64,000 bases of DNA from Lactococcus hircilactis (lineage in GTDB: Bacteria; Bacillota; Bacilli; Lactobacillales; Streptococcaceae), in the NCBI RefSeq assembly GCF_009601015.1, contig NZ_WITJ01000005.1, positions 62,001 through 126,000 of the forward strand. The letters are read 5' to 3'. Positions within the stretch are counted from its first letter, which is position 1. The number at the start of each line of letters is the position of its first letter. Positions 52,097 to 62,442 of this stretch are shown here, piece after piece. Below the pieces are notes generated by a model. The model had not been told where the DNA came from and ran no database searches. It saw only the letters and a program-made list of their open reading frames with translations. Made by a program: the position numbers and the translations under genes.

Positions 52097-52939
52097 TTAG
52101 ATGGCTAGGTCAAATTTTAGTTGTGGGCGGACGGGTTCATAATCTACTAACTCAAAATCTTCTGCTTTGATGTCAAAAAAGTTTGTCCCGTCTGGGACAT
52201 TTAAGATCAATCGTGGTTCTTTTTTGCTTGGGGTTCTATGTAAGAGTTCTTGTGCTTGTTCAAATTGGTTATCATAAATGTGAAGATTATTGATGAAATA
52301 AAAGAACTTTCCGACCTGCCATGAAAAATGTTTTGCAATCATGAGTTGCAGGGCTACGTATTGCATGGCATTAATATGATGTGCAACAAGCATATCATTG
52401 GAGCGCTGAATCAAAGTAGCATCTAAATAAAGTGCTCCAGATTCTCCCCTTCTGACTTCAAACATGGTTTGAAAGGCACAAGGCAATAGTCCTTTCGTTG
52501 CTTCAAAATCTTCGTATTGCCAAAGATTAATGATGTTTCTGCGATTCCACGGATTTTTTTCTAATCCTGCTAAAAGCTTGGTGATGATGTCATATTTTTT
52601 TACTGTTGCACCATAACGCTGACCGATGGTTCCTGTTGTCCCAACTTCCCATTCGTCCCAATAATTGACACCGTATTTTTCTTTTAGTACTTTTAAGCTG
52701 CTGGTTTGGTCTTGATAAATCCATAAGAGTTCTTTGATTGCGGATTTGATGGGAATGGGACGCAAGCTTGTGATTGGAAATTGTCCTTTTTCAAGATCAT
52801 ACGTTGCAAAATTTCCAGTGATGTATTTGCTATTTGCTGTTTTTCCATCTTTGTATTTTGGACGTGCTTGCTCAGAGAAAACGCCATTCGTTAAAATGTT
52901 TTCAATATTTTCTTTAAAGAGTGTGTCTGCGTAAGTCAT
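52097..52939 (-). CDS. thyA: thymidylate synthase
   Basis: 280 residues; the nucleophilic Cys lies in [14 protein letters not shown], with the phosphate-binding [12 protein letters not shown] and C-terminal [14 protein letters not shown]. It methylates dUMP to dTMP using methylene-tetrahydrofolate. AAGGAAAA precedes the ATG. Monocistronic or with the small immunity-like gene upstream (35-base gap). Confidence 0.95.
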   Translation of the reverse strand: MTYADTLFKENIENILTNGVFSEQARPKYKDGKTANSKYITGNFATYDLEKGQFPITSLRPIPIKSAIKELLWIYQDQTSSLKVLKEKYGVNYWDEWEVGTTGTIGQRYGATVKKYDIITKLLAGLEKNPWNRRNIINLWQYEDFEATKGLLPCAFQTMFEVRRGESGALYLDATLIQRSNDMLVAHHINAMQYVALQLMIAKHFSWQVGKFFYFINNLHIYDNQFEQAQELLHRTPSKKEPRLILNVPDGTNFFDIKAEDFELVDYEPVRPQLKFDLAI

Positions 52940-52973
52940 TTTATTTTCCTTCTATGCCTTTTTCTTTATTCTA

Positions 52974-53237
52974 TCATAACATATTTCCGACACCTCGGCC
53001 AAATAGACCAGAGGTTCCGATTTTTTGGTAAAACGCACTCACTTGTGGGGTTAGATTATGACGAATTGCGAGTGGTCTAAGGTTGGCTTCTAATTCACTT
53101 AACACTTTGGCGTAGTTTTGACCAAATTCCAATTGATTTTTGGCTTGTAGTAAAAAGGTTCGCTCGTAGGCTCTGATGTGTTTGCTTAACACCAAATTAT
53201 AGAGTTCGTTGAGCGTGCTGATTGTGAGATTATCCAT
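52974..53237 (-). CDS. EntA-immunity-like small protein
   Basis: 87 residues, a predicted four-helix bundle (TISTLNELYNLVLSKHI; FLLQAKNQLEFGQNYAKVLSELEANLRPLAIRHN), matching the enterocin A immunity family in size and pattern. Such proteins protect cells from class IIa bacteriocins through the mannose PTS. No bacteriocin gene is adjacent, so it may be an orphan immunity gene. A TATAAT box lies 7 bases before the ATG with no ribosome site. Confidence 0.65.
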   Translation of the reverse strand: MDNLTISTLNELYNLVLSKHIRAYERTFLLQAKNQLEFGQNYAKVLSELEANLRPLAIRHNLTPQVSAFYQKIGTSGLFGRGVGNML

Positions 53238-53244
53238 GAGTTCA

Positions 53245-53250
53245 ATTATA
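53245..53250 (-). promoter_or_regulatory. extended -10 of a possibly leaderless immunity-like gene
   Basis: Minus strand TGATATAAT (extended -10) ends 7 bases before the ATG at 53237; no Shine-Dalgarno in between. Confidence 0.55.
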
Positions 53251-53295
53251 TCATGTTCTTGTGTTTGCGTGCTATAATGAGACTGAGGTGATGAG

Positions 53296-53826
53296 ATGAT
53301 TGAAAAAGCTGTTTTTGCAGGTGGATGTTTTTGGTGTATGGTTGAGCCATTTGAAGAACGAAAAGGGATTATTTCGGTGGTGAGTGGTTATACTGGAGGA
53401 TTTGTTGAGGATCCGACTTACGATCAGGTCAGTGGAAAGTATACAGGACATACTGAAGCTGTTGAAATTTTATTTGATTCTGATTTGATTACTTATGAAA
53501 CGTTGCTTGAATTGTACTGGGATTTGATAGATCCGACAGATGCGCAAGGTCAAATTTATGATCGCGGAGATAATTATCGTCCAGTTATTTTTGTTGAAAA
53601 TGATGAGCAAAGAAAAAAAGCTATCGCAAGTAAGAATAAATTGGAGGCATCAAAAATCTGGAATGCGCCCATTGTGGTACCCATTGAAGATGCACAAGCA
53701 TTCTGGCCTGCTGAGGAGTATCATCAGGATTTTTATCTGAAAAATCCAAAACGTGCTCAAGGAATGCATAAAGCACGCAAACGCTACTTAACACTAAAAA
53801 AATGGCGCGCAAAATGGCCGTTTTAA
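53296..53826 (+). CDS. msrA: peptide-methionine (S)-S-oxide reductase MsrA
   Basis: 176 residues with the catalytic [11 protein letters not shown] at residue 9-19 and [14 protein letters not shown] signatures. It repairs oxidised methionine. TATAAT at about 53272 and GAGGTGATGAG precede the ATG. The lack of a fused MsrB domain and the cysteine-poor C-terminus are normal for one of the MsrA classes. Confidence 0.95.
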   Translation: MIEKAVFAGGCFWCMVEPFEERKGIISVVSGYTGGFVEDPTYDQVSGKYTGHTEAVEILFDSDLITYETLLELYWDLIDPTDAQGQIYDRGDNYRPVIFVENDEQRKKAIASKNKLEASKIWNAPIVVPIEDAQAFWPAEEYHQDFYLKNPKRAQGMHKARKRYLTLKKWRAKWPF

Positions 53827-53831
53827 AACAT

Positions 53832-53858
53832 AAAAAATGCTAGCGTGCTAGCATTTTT
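53832..53858. terminator. bidirectional terminator msrA/ABC-F
   Basis: AAAAATGCTAGC / GCTAGCATTTTT hairpin between converging genes. Confidence 0.85.
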
Positions 53859-55743
53859 ATGCGCGTTCACTGAGATATTCCCACCGTTCATATTTGTCTT
53901 CTAATTGGGCTGTGATGTCGTCCATCTCTTTTTGGAGTTGAAGCAAAAGCTCGGTGTTTGATCCGTTTTCATTCATTTCTGTATCGATTGCTTCAATGCG
54001 AGATTCTAGTGATGCGATATCGTCTTCGATGGTTTCCCATTCTTTTTTTTCCATGTATGTTAATTTTTGTTTTTGGTTTGTGGAGAGTGAGTTTTCATTT
54101 TTGTCAGTACTGACAGCTTTTTTTTCGACTTTGTCAGCACTGACAGGAGTTTTTTCTGCCATTTTGATACTCAAATAGTCACTGTAAGCACCGAAATAAT
54201 GTCCAATGCTCCCATTTTCAAAGGCTAGGAGTTCATTTGACACTTTGTCTTGAAAATAACGATCATGTGAAACGGTCAACACTGCTCCAGGAAATTGGGA
54301 GAGGAAATTTTCAAGCACTGTGAGTGTTGCAATGTCAAGGTCATTGGTTGGCTCATCAAGTAAAAGCACATTAGGTTGCAAAAGTAGAATTTTCAGAAGA
54401 TATAATCGTTTTTTCTCACCACCGGAAAGTTTTGAAATCAGCGTACCGTGCGTACTTCTAGGGAATAAAAACTGTTCTAGTAAATTGACAACAGAAATAT
54501 TTTCTCCAGCATTGTTGTGCGCAGCGGCAGCGATTTCTTCGAGAAAATTAATCATGCGTTTATTTTCATCAAGTCCCTTGATTTCTTGGCTGAAATAGCC
54601 GACATTTACGGTTTCACCAATCTCTAAACTTCCTTTGGTTAATGTTAATGCTCCAGCGATAATATTGAGTAATGTTGATTTTCCAACGCCATTATCACCG
54701 ACAATCCCAATGCGTGCATGAGGTTTTACAATCAAATCAAACCCATCAAAAAGGGGACGATCCGGATAGGAAAATGCGGCATTTTTTAACTGGATGACCT
54801 TTTTTCCAAGTCGTGCACTTGCGATATTCATGTCCATGTCGCCCGAAGTTTTTGTCGTTTTAAGTTGATCTTTTAAATCCTCAAAGCGTGAAATACGGGC
54901 TTGTTGCTTTGTTGCTCTTGCTTGTGGAGATTTTCTAATCCAACTCAATTCTGATTTATAGAGTTGATTTGCTTTGTGTAAACTCGCAACTTCACGCGCT
55001 TCATCTGCTGCTTTTTGGGCGAGATAGTCTTGATAATTTCCCTGATATTCTGTGAGTTTGGCGTGGTCCAACTCAAAAATTCGGGTGGCGACTTGATCCA
55101 AAAAATAGCGATCATGTGTCACAAATAATACAGAGCGTTTTGCATTTTTCAGATAATTTTGTAACCACAAAATCGTCTCGACATCCAAATGGTTCGTCGG
55201 TTCATCAAGCAATAATAAGTCTGACGGATTAACGAGGGCTTGTGCTAATTGGACCCGACGTTTTTGCCCACCTGATAAGGTGCCAATTTTTCTTGTCACT
55301 TCTGGTAAATTTAATTTGGACAGGACTGTTTTGACTTCAGCTTCAATATTCCAAGCGTCCAGACGATCCATTTCTGCTTGTAATTGTTCAAATTGGCTCA
55401 TTTTATTTTCTGTCAGTACTGACAACATTTTTTCATAAGCAATGATTGCACGCATCTGTGGAAGTTGCTCATCTAATACTGTCTCTAAAATTGTTTGCGC
55501 ATCATCAAAATCAGGATCTTGTGTTAAATAGGTGATTGAAAATTGGTTGGGGCGGTCAAAAGGGGACACGTCTCCATCAAATCCTGATTTTCCAGAAATC
55601 ACATTCAAAAGCGTTGTTTTTCCTGTTCCATTGATGCCCAAAAGCCCAATCCGATCGAGGGGATGAATGATAAAATTAATGTCATCAAAAACTGTTTTTT
55701 CCCCGACACTTTTTGTTAAATGTTGTGCGCTAAAATCTGCCAT
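53857..55743 (-). CDS. ABC-F family ATPase (Uup/YfmR-like)
   Basis: 628 residues, two ABC domains: Walker A GINGTGKTT and GDNGVGKST; signatures LSGGQKRRVQ and LSGGEKKRLY; LLLLDEPTNHLD and LLLDEPTNDLD. The C-terminal coiled-coil (about 550-625) suits the Uup subgroup. It acts on ribosomes. Palindrome copies at 54102 and 54132 lie together in the poorly conserved linker before the coiled coil (VSADKVEKKAVSTDKNE), and 55411 in an exposed loop (LSVLTENK). Confidence 0.9.
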   Translation of the reverse strand: MADFSAQHLTKSVGEKTVFDDINFIIHPLDRIGLLGINGTGKTTLLNVISGKSGFDGDVSPFDRPNQFSITYLTQDPDFDDAQTILETVLDEQLPQMRAIIAYEKMLSVLTENKMSQFEQLQAEMDRLDAWNIEAEVKTVLSKLNLPEVTRKIGTLSGGQKRRVQLAQALVNPSDLLLLDEPTNHLDVETILWLQNYLKNAKRSVLFVTHDRYFLDQVATRIFELDHAKLTEYQGNYQDYLAQKAADEAREVASLHKANQLYKSELSWIRKSPQARATKQQARISRFEDLKDQLKTTKTSGDMDMNIASARLGKKVIQLKNAAFSYPDRPLFDGFDLIVKPHARIGIVGDNGVGKSTLLNIIAGALTLTKGSLEIGETVNVGYFSQEIKGLDENKRMINFLEEIAAAAHNNAGENISVVNLLEQFLFPRSTHGTLISKLSGGEKKRLYLLKILLLQPNVLLLDEPTNDLDIATLTVLENFLSQFPGAVLTVSHDRYFQDKVSNELLAFENGSIGHYFGAYSDYLSIKMAEKTPVSADKVEKKAVSTDKNENSLSTNQKQKLTYMEKKEWETIEDDIASLESRIEAIDTEMNENGSNTELLLQLQKEMDDITAQLEDKYERWEYLSERA

Positions 55744-56035
55744 TTTTACTTATTTCCAGTTCTAATCTTCATACTTATAGTCTATTATAGCACATTTCAA
55801 GCTTTCTTTGGACATTGCAAAAGACACGTGTTTAGCGTCTTTGTCATCCCTAAAAAATCAAAGCAAATATTTCTAATCAATAAGAAATTTCCTTTAGTAG
55901 GATTTTTTTAAAAAAATATCGAGAGTCATGCTGGATTTAGAGTGCATCACTATTTTTGAGGTAAAAAATTGCGATAAGGTGCTTTGTTACTTGAATTTAT
56001 GGCATTTGAAATCAAAAATTCGGTGTGTTTGATAA

Positions 56036-56070
56036 GAAAAGACATTCAAATCTTTCATTTGAATGTCTAT
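56036..56070 (-). terminator. terminator of the MFS gene
   Basis: AGACATTCAAA / TTTGAATGTCT hairpin followed on the minus strand by TTTTCTT. Confidence 0.7.
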
Positions 56071-57557
56071 ATTTCGGAATTCGTCTCAAGTAGAGGCTTT
56101 TTTCTTGTTTTTGTTTGTTCACATGCGCAAACGATGAGCGTTAAAATGCACAGCAGTGTCACAATAAAAAAGACATAATGGATGGCATTAAGAATGATTC
56201 CTTCAATCTTTTCTCTAATCGCAAAATCAAGGGTGGTTGAGTGGTTTGAGCTGATGAGTTGATTTATTTGAGTCGAGTGTAGTGTGGGAAATTGCGCGCG
56301 TCCTTGATTGATTCCTAATGAAAAGGCCAAGCCAAAAATACCTGTTGCCATCGCTTGACCGATCGTTCGCCCCAGAACAATCATGGAACTAGCTAATCCA
56401 ATGTGCGCTTTTGAGACTAAATTTTGTCCGATTAGAGTGGACATGGTCAAAATGATTCCCATACATGCTCCCATAACGGCTGCAATAAGGTAAAATGAGA
56501 GCATTGGAAAATTTGCGTTTACAAAACAAAGGGGCAAACTTATCACCGTAAGAAGTGCTGTGAGTCCGAGAAAAAGATGTTTTGTGACGAATTTTCGCAT
56601 GAGAATACCAACAAAAAAACCTGCAATCATCCACGTGATGGAACTTGGTGTGAGTGTTAATCCTGCGATAAATGCAGGCACGCGATAAATGGCTTGCAGC
56701 CAGATTGGGAAATAGACATTATAGCCCATTAAGGCGCCAGATAATAAGAGAGAAATTAGAATTTGAATCGTAAAAGTTTTATTTTTAAAAAGAGATAATT
56801 CAAAAATAGGATCCTTTGCTTTCTTTTCACTTTTGATAAACCAAAGGACTGCAAAAACAAAAATTACAAAGAGCACTACTTGCAAGCTCCAATTGATCAC
56901 AGGCTCACTTAAAAATTGAAAAATCATAAGCAGAGCCATCAACGAAAAAGACAAGCTGATGAGCCCAGACCAGTCCATTTCTATTTTTTTCGTTTTTTGA
57001 TGAACATCTTTATATCCAAAAGCGGTCAAAATTAACGTCAAAATTCCAAGGGGGACATTGATGAAAAATACCCAATTCCAGCCCAAAACATCAACAATCC
57101 AACCGCCCAACAATGGACCAGCAAGTGCTGAAATCGCCCACGCTGTGTTGTTGAAAGCTAAAATATTAGCGCGCTCATCAAATGTAAAAAGATCAGCGAT
57201 AATCGTATAAGTCAACGGCAGCACAGCGCCTGCTCCGATGCCTTGAATCAAGCGAAATAGAATCAACAAAAGCATGTTTGATGCAAAGCCACATAAAAAT
57301 GAACCAATAATAAACATAAAAAGTCCAAACATGAAAATCTTTTTTCGTCCAATGTTATCTGATAATTTACCGTAAAGAGGTGTTGTTATTGCAGAAATCA
57401 ACAAATAAACCGAAAAAACCCAGCTTTGAATCTCAAGACCGTGTAATTCAGAGATAATTGTGGGCATTGCTGTGGTCACAATCGTAACTTCTACTGACGT
57501 CATAAATGTAGCAATAAAAATAGCTGCTAAAATCGCAAAGCGTCCTTTAATTTTCAT
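56067..57557 (-). CDS. MFS drug:H+ antiporter, DHA2 family (14 TM)
   Basis: ATG 57557 (AAGGAG 11 bases upstream); 496 residues. Fourteen hydrophobic segments. Motif A GKLSDNIGRKKIFMFG after helix 2 and the start FIATFMTSVEVTIVTTAMPTI are typical of EmrB/QacA exporters. Motif C-like GPLLGGWIVDVLGWNWVFFINVP is also present. The substrate is unknown. No regulator gene adjoins it. Confidence 0.9.
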   Translation of the reverse strand: MKIKGRFAILAAIFIATFMTSVEVTIVTTAMPTIISELHGLEIQSWVFSVYLLISAITTPLYGKLSDNIGRKKIFMFGLFMFIIGSFLCGFASNMLLLILFRLIQGIGAGAVLPLTYTIIADLFTFDERANILAFNNTAWAISALAGPLLGGWIVDVLGWNWVFFINVPLGILTLILTAFGYKDVHQKTKKIEMDWSGLISLSFSLMALLMIFQFLSEPVINWSLQVVLFVIFVFAVLWFIKSEKKAKDPIFELSLFKNKTFTIQILISLLLSGALMGYNVYFPIWLQAIYRVPAFIAGLTLTPSSITWMIAGFFVGILMRKFVTKHLFLGLTALLTVISLPLCFVNANFPMLSFYLIAAVMGACMGIILTMSTLIGQNLVSKAHIGLASSMIVLGRTIGQAMATGIFGLAFSLGINQGRAQFPTLHSTQINQLISSNHSTTLDFAIREKIEGIILNAIHYVFFIVTLLCILTLIVCACEQTKTRKKPLLETNSEI

Positions 57558-57639
57558 GAAAAAAATCAACTCCTTTTGTGTACTGATAATAAAACAATAT
57601 TTCTATTTTAACACATTTGTTTCAAAAAAGATAAGGATG

Positions 57640-57665
57640 AAAAAATCGCTGTCAAAAGATAGCGA
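57640..57665 (-). terminator. terminator of the dehydrogenase gene
   Basis: TCGCT / AGCGA with TGTCAAAAGAT loop region, minus-strand T6 run. Confidence 0.7.
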
Positions 57666-57705
57666 CTGGATTCGTTTATGATGGATTCATCCTGTGTATT
57701 GGGAT

Positions 57706-58791
57706 TTAGGAGATGTCTTGTGCGACAAAATTTTCAAGTGCTTCAATAGCAGATAAAATTTTAGATCCAGTAACGTCGGGATCAATGAGCCGATAAGATT
57801 CTTCTTTACTGGCAGCAAAATCTGCAACAGGCTGAAGTTGTATTGCGTCAAATTTTTTTAGATGCAGTGCTTGGAGCTGTGTTGGTAACTCACTTGATTT
57901 ATAAAACGGCAATAATTTTTTTATTTCTTCAAAATCATTGGTGTAAGCGAGCTGAACAAGGACGCCATACGCGACTTTTGAGCCATGCAATATCTCATGC
58001 GTTTCTGTCAGTAATGACAGCCCATTATGCAGTGCATGTGCGCCTGACATCCGTCCATAAGCGCCCGCAAAACCACCAACCGTACCAGATAATTCAATCA
58101 CAGTATCTGCAATACGTCCGAACGCTGCTGACGCGTCATGATTTTTTAAATCGCTCAAAGCTTGTGCTGAATCTTCAAAGAGAATTTTAAAAATCACTTT
58201 AGCGGCAGCAAATCCAAGATGTACAGATGCAGGTAACGCGTTAAGTGTTTCATGACGAATGATGCCTTCCATTTCGTACCATTTTGCCAAAGTATCTCCA
58301 ATGCCTGCCACCAAGTAATCATGTGGTGTATCAAGAAGAAAGTCATAATCCACAAGCGTCAAATAACTGACACGTGGAAAATAAGCGACTTGATCAAATG
58401 TATGATCTGTATGATACAGTGCACCAATCGGAGTGTAAGCAGCACAATTGGATACCAGTGTTGGAATGATGATCAGTTCACAATTGAGCGCACGCGCCGT
58501 TACTTTTGCAGTATCAATCAATCGCCCTCCTCCAATCGCTAAAATCGCATCGGCTGATCCGATGGTGTCTGCTAGCGCTTCTCCATTTTCAACGGAGGCT
58601 GTGCCATCATAATGATAGATGGGGTAAGGAAGCATTTTTTTGTAAAATTGACTGAACGCAGCAAAGGATTTTTCTCCTGTCAGTACTGACAACGCTTTAA
58701 AATCACTCAAATAATTGGGTAAGTCTTTTAAAATATGATTTCCTGAGACATATCGATTGGCACCGGGCCGAACTTCTGTTGCTATTTTCAT
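57706..58791 (-). CDS. iron-containing alcohol/glycerol dehydrogenase family protein (GldA-like)
   Basis: ATG 58791 (MKIATEVRPGANRY) with GAGTG upstream; 361 residues. NAD-binding AILAIGGGRLIDTAKV and metal ligands in VAGIGDTLAKWYE and MSGAHALHNGL...THEILHGSKV match the GldA/HcxA branch. Possible substrates are glycerol, 2-oxo or 2-hydroxy acids. It is apparently monocistronic. Palindrome copies: 58006 (LSLLT) and 58678 (LSVLT). Confidence 0.85.
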   Translation of the reverse strand: MKIATEVRPGANRYVSGNHILKDLPNYLSDFKALSVLTGEKSFAAFSQFYKKMLPYPIYHYDGTASVENGEALADTIGSADAILAIGGGRLIDTAKVTARALNCELIIIPTLVSNCAAYTPIGALYHTDHTFDQVAYFPRVSYLTLVDYDFLLDTPHDYLVAGIGDTLAKWYEMEGIIRHETLNALPASVHLGFAAAKVIFKILFEDSAQALSDLKNHDASAAFGRIADTVIELSGTVGGFAGAYGRMSGAHALHNGLSLLTETHEILHGSKVAYGVLVQLAYTNDFEEIKKLLPFYKSSELPTQLQALHLKKFDAIQLQPVADFAASKEESYRLIDPDVTGSKILSAIEALENFVAQDIS

Positions 58792-58862
58792 ACAATTCAC
58801 TCTTTTCTAAATTTATTACTTAGTATCGTATTATAAACTTTTCATTTGATTTTGTCAACTCA

Positions 58863-58889
58863 ATAAAAAAACAACACGAGGTTGTTTTT
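58863..58889 (-). terminator. terminator of the dipeptidase gene
   Basis: AAACAAC / GTTGTTT hairpin with CACGAG loop, T7 on the minus strand, just after the stop. Confidence 0.75.
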
Positions 58890-58895
58890 GTGCTG

Positions 58896-60332
58896 TTAAT
58901 CGTTGAAATCATAACGAAGGTTCATGTGCGCTGAGCCTAAGACAACCATCTTTCCTAAAAGCGCTGTTTGTGCTTGAAAAGCAATCGCTGCGAGCTTTTC
59001 GTTGGCTTGTGTCAGCTGCTGTGTGCAATCATCATTTTCTGTCAGTACTGACAATTCTTCATCTGTTTGATTTTGAATTGCTCGCAATTTTCCCATCGTT
59101 TCAAGGGCAAAAGAATCACGTAAATCTACAAATAAGTTGTAATTTGAATCCCCAAGTACTGCTGTTGTGGCACTCAGCCAGTACATGTTTGTTGGATCGT
59201 AGGTTGTTTTTGCATCACGATAACACGCAGGAGTATCAGAAATAGCGGTGTAAAATGGGACAATGTGATTAAATGTATTTGCACCAAAAGCCAGCCACTG
59301 TACACCTGCCGCCTGTTTCACCACATGATTTCTGATTTGCAAAATGTGCATGCTGTGATTCCGATTGATCCCAATCGGACGGAATAACTCACCTTGTGCT
59401 TTCGTGTTTGTCGTTGAATAAACATCATATTTAGTGTTTTCAAAATGACTCGAAAGAACAAATTTCACATCTTCCACAGAAATTTTACGCGTTGCTTCAC
59501 AGATAAATGGAAGCTCAGCATTTTGTGGATCATCTGATTTTTCTCCAAGGAAGTTTTGAGCGTACCACGTTCTTGGATTATTATAAACTGAATCTTTAAT
59601 CGAACTTGAACCAAAAATATGACGCAGATTATAATGCGTTTCATAACCTCCAAAATCATCTGGATTCAAATGGTTTTTTTCAATCAATGCTTTTAAATCG
59701 CTCGAACACAAATAATCTTTATTCTCAAAATCAAAAATATCAATGTTCATCCGATTTGGAGCGACAACATAACTATCATCAGGAATCCGTACCGCAGCCC
59801 AATGATGACCACCAATCGTCTCCAACCAATAAACATCATTTTGATCTGAAAATGCAATTCCGTTAGGTTCATAAGTGCCATACGTTTCTAAAAGTTCGCC
59901 CAATCGCAAAACACCCTCACGCGCACTCCGAATGTAAGGCAAGACCAGTGTGACGATGTCTTCTTCTCCCAAACCATTTTCAACATAAGGATCAAGTCCC
60001 AAAACACGTGAATTCGTTGTAATTGTTTCTGTTGCGGACATGGCAACATTTTCTGAGTTGATTCCCGCTGCAGGCCAAATTCCATCTTTTAAATCTGCAT
60101 TGGGTGTTGCGGTATAGCGCAGTGGATTTTCTGGTAAATCCAGTGACAATCCAGATAACACTGCTGTGTAATGCCGTGGCTGATCTTCTGGATTCACCAC
60201 AACAAACCGTTGCGGATCAAGTGCTTCGTGTCCATCATCATTTCTTGCAATCATGGTTGATCCATCCAAACTGGCTTTTTTTCCGACTAAAATTGTGGTA
60301 CACGATCCTTTTCTTCGCTTATCACTATTCAT
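58896..60332 (-). CDS. pepD: C69-family dipeptidase (PepD type)
   Basis: ATG 60332 behind AAAGGAG; 478 residues. A short pro-segment precedes the nucleophilic Cys in [19 protein letters not shown], then [14 protein letters not shown]69 enzymes are Ntn-hydrolases with N-terminal cysteine that cut a broad range of dipeptides for amino-acid supply. No export signal. A palindrome copy at 59040 encodes LSVLT in the acidic C-terminal part ([10 protein letters not shown]). Confidence 0.92.
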   Translation of the reverse strand: MNSDKRRKGSCTTILVGKKASLDGSTMIARNDDGHEALDPQRFVVVNPEDQPRHYTAVLSGLSLDLPENPLRYTATPNADLKDGIWPAAGINSENVAMSATETITTNSRVLGLDPYVENGLGEEDIVTLVLPYIRSAREGVLRLGELLETYGTYEPNGIAFSDQNDVYWLETIGGHHWAAVRIPDDSYVVAPNRMNIDIFDFENKDYLCSSDLKALIEKNHLNPDDFGGYETHYNLRHIFGSSSIKDSVYNNPRTWYAQNFLGEKSDDPQNAELPFICEATRKISVEDVKFVLSSHFENTKYDVYSTTNTKAQGELFRPIGINRNHSMHILQIRNHVVKQAAGVQWLAFGANTFNHIVPFYTAISDTPACYRDAKTTYDPTNMYWLSATTAVLGDSNYNLFVDLRDSFALETMGKLRAIQNQTDEELSVLTENDDCTQQLTQANEKLAAIAFQAQTALLGKMVVLGSAHMNLRYDFND

Positions 60333-60345
60333 TTTTTCTCCTTTT

Positions 60346-61560
60346 TCATTTTTCATTTTTTTCTAATTCAGCACGTGCAAATTCAAAAAGTACATTTTTT
60401 TCATTTTTTAATTCATTTTGAACGACTTTTTCTTCGATCGTTTTGAGTAATGCGCCTAATTTTGGTCCTGGATGTAGGGCCGAAAATCTCGATAAAAGAT
60501 CATTTCCTGAAACAACAAGTTCAGATTTATGATGAATCTGTAAGCATGAATCCAATAGTTTCGCACGATTTTTATCCACCGACTGTCCTTGTCCTTCTTT
60601 GAGATCATCAATCAGTAAAACACGCGAAAGTCCATAACGATAAAGACTTTCTAAATCCCATTGTTCTTTTTGATACGCTTTAAAAAGTAATGCAACATCT
60701 TTAATAAAATCATTGGGAACTTTCCACTGCTTTAAAAACGCTGGGACGTTAATCTTTTGATAACGTGTCAAAAGTGCAGTCCATGCTTGCTTTGAGGACT
60801 TAAAATAAAAATCATCCATAAAATCATAGTGCAAGTGATGAAGCGCTTTTTGATCAAGTCCTGGTAAATAGCGCCACGCTCCTGATGTGCTCAGCGCTGA
60901 CAGCCCTTTTTTATAGCTCTTTTCTTGCAATAGCTTGTCAAATTCAATAAAAATCCGCTCAATCGATATTTTTTTAAGTAGTGGTGCATGTGATTTCATC
61001 GCATTAAATGTTTCAGGAGCAATGGAAAAATCAAGACTTGCTGAAAATCGCATGGCGCGCATGATTCGCAATGCATCTTCATTAAATCGCTCATGCGCAT
61101 CTCCGACAGCGCGAATCCGACGTTCTTTCAGATCCAAAAGGCCATCAAAACAATCAATAATTTCACCATCTGGACCACACGCAAACGCATTGATCGTAAA
61201 ATCCCTACGTTTTAAATCTTCTTTTAAATCACGTACAAAATCTACCCGATCTGGTCGCCGAAAGTCTGTGTATTGACTCTCTGTCCTGAATGTTGTCACT
61301 TCATAATGCTCCGCTTCTGATTTTCCAGCTAATACAAGGACTGTTCCGTGCTCAATTCCGACATCAATTGTGTGCGGAAATAGGGCTTTGATTTCCTCAG
61401 GATACGCACTCGTCGCAATATCAACATCATGGATCGTTCTCCCCAAAAGGACATCACGTACTGATCCTCCTACAAAATATGCTTCATAACCAGCATCAAT
61501 TATTTTTTCTAAAACCGGCAAAGCTTGACGAAACTCTACCGGGATTTTATCTAATTTCAT
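60346..61560 (-). CDS. cca: CCA tRNA nucleotidyltransferase
   Basis: ATG 61560 ([16 protein letters not shown]); 404 residues. [22 protein letters not shown] and the RDFTINAFA and [14 protein letters not shown] motifs are class II CCA-enzyme signatures. It adds CCA to tRNA 3' ends. A TATAAT box ends six bases before the ATG and no ribosome site is seen. The dipeptidase gene starts 13 bases after its stop, so the two may share transcripts. A degenerate palindrome copy is at 60889. Confidence 0.93.
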   Translation of the reverse strand: MKLDKIPVEFRQALPVLEKIIDAGYEAYFVGGSVRDVLLGRTIHDVDIATSAYPEEIKALFPHTIDVGIEHGTVLVLAGKSEAEHYEVTTFRTESQYTDFRRPDRVDFVRDLKEDLKRRDFTINAFACGPDGEIIDCFDGLLDLKERRIRAVGDAHERFNEDALRIMRAMRFSASLDFSIAPETFNAMKSHAPLLKKISIERIFIEFDKLLQEKSYKKGLSALSTSGAWRYLPGLDQKALHHLHYDFMDDFYFKSSKQAWTALLTRYQKINVPAFLKQWKVPNDFIKDVALLFKAYQKEQWDLESLYRYGLSRVLLIDDLKEGQGQSVDKNRAKLLDSCLQIHHKSELVVSGNDLLSRFSALHPGPKLGALLKTIEEKVVQNELKNEKNVLFEFARAELEKNEK

Positions 61561-61566
61561 TTCTAT

Positions 61567-61572
61567 ATTATA
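61567..61572 (-). promoter_or_regulatory. -10 box of a possibly leaderless cca transcript
   Basis: Minus strand TATAAT separated from the ATG by six bases. It is followed by no ribosome site. No good -35 is visible because the ecfT terminator occupies that position. Confidence 0.5.
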
Positions 61573-61584
61573 CCAAAAAGGAAG

Positions 61585-61606
61585 AAAAAATGGGCATATG
61601 CCCAAA
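61585..61606 (-). terminator. terminator of the ECF transporter operon
   Basis: Minus-strand TTGGGCATATGCCCA self-complementary stem followed by T6, just past the ecfT stop. Confidence 0.7.
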
Positions 61607-61614
61607 TTTCTATT

Positions 61615-62442
61615 TTATTTAAAGGGATTGAAAAATCTACCGTGATTCAAAAAATAAAGTCCAATCGAAACAATGATTGCAAAAATGGAGCAAAAAATCA
61701 TGAAGAAATCACGTTTTTGAAGGGGACGCGTTTTATACCAGGTGCGCTTTTTATTTTTCCCAAATCCTCGAAGTTCCATTGCATTTGTGATGACATCAAT
61801 GCGATCAAGACTTGTGAACACGAGAGGCATAAGAATTGCGGTCATGTTTTTTATTCTACGACTTAATTTTGCTTTCTTACTGGTATCAATTCCTCTGGCT
61901 TGTTGGGTTTGCGAGATGTTTCTGAAATCTCTTTGAATGTCTGGAATATAACGTAATGTCAAAGCAACAGCATACGCAATTTTATAAGAAACACCGATGC
62001 GATTGAGTGAGGCGGCAAATTCGCTTGGATCTGTCGTCATGATGAAAATTAATGCTAAGGGTAAAACAGCAAAATACTTTAAAATGACATTTAAAATATA
62101 AAAAATTTCTTCAAGAGAAAGGCTGTAAGGTCCAAGGATGTGAAATAAAAGATGTTCACTGCCATAAATGACCGTCCCTTGATTGGGCGAAAACAGAAAA
62201 ATCACGATGGCATTAATTCCCATAAAAATGGCGATAAAAATGAATAAGACTTTGATTTCACTGAATTTTATTTTTGCTAATTGAAACATCACAAGTGACA
62301 AAATGACAATACCAATCAAAAATCGTGTGTCATAAGTCATCATCACTGCAATACTCACAAGCAAAACCATTAAGAGTTTACTTACGCCATTGATGGCATG
62401 AATTGGCGTTTGTCGCGCCACATATCCAAAACTTTTAGCCAT
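61615..62442 (-). CDS. ecfT: ECF transporter T component (EcfT-like)
   Basis: 275 residues with five or six membrane helices and the coupling motif ARGIDT in QTQQARGIDTSKKAKL (family Ala-Arg-Gly), followed by a second such motif ELRGFGKNKKRTW. It joins ATPases to a substrate-binding S component. ATG overlaps the ATPase stop by 8 bases. Confidence 0.9.
   Translation of the reverse strand: MAKSFGYVARQTPIHAINGVSKLLMVLLVSIAVMMTYDTRFLIGIVILSLVMFQLAKIKFSEIKVLFIFIAIFMGINAIVIFLFSPNQGTVIYGSEHLLFHILGPYSLSLEEIFYILNVILKYFAVLPLALIFIMTTDPSEFAASLNRIGVSYKIAYAVALTLRYIPDIQRDFRNISQTQQARGIDTSKKAKLSRRIKNMTAILMPLVFTSLDRIDVITNAMELRGFGKNKKRTWYKTRPLQKRDFFMIFCSIFAIIVSIGLYFLNHGRFFNPFK

Noticed and set aside
61561-61605. 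N-terminal extension of cca from 61605
   Set aside because: The extension is hydrophobic, runs across the ecfT terminator, and the family N-terminus begins at 61560.
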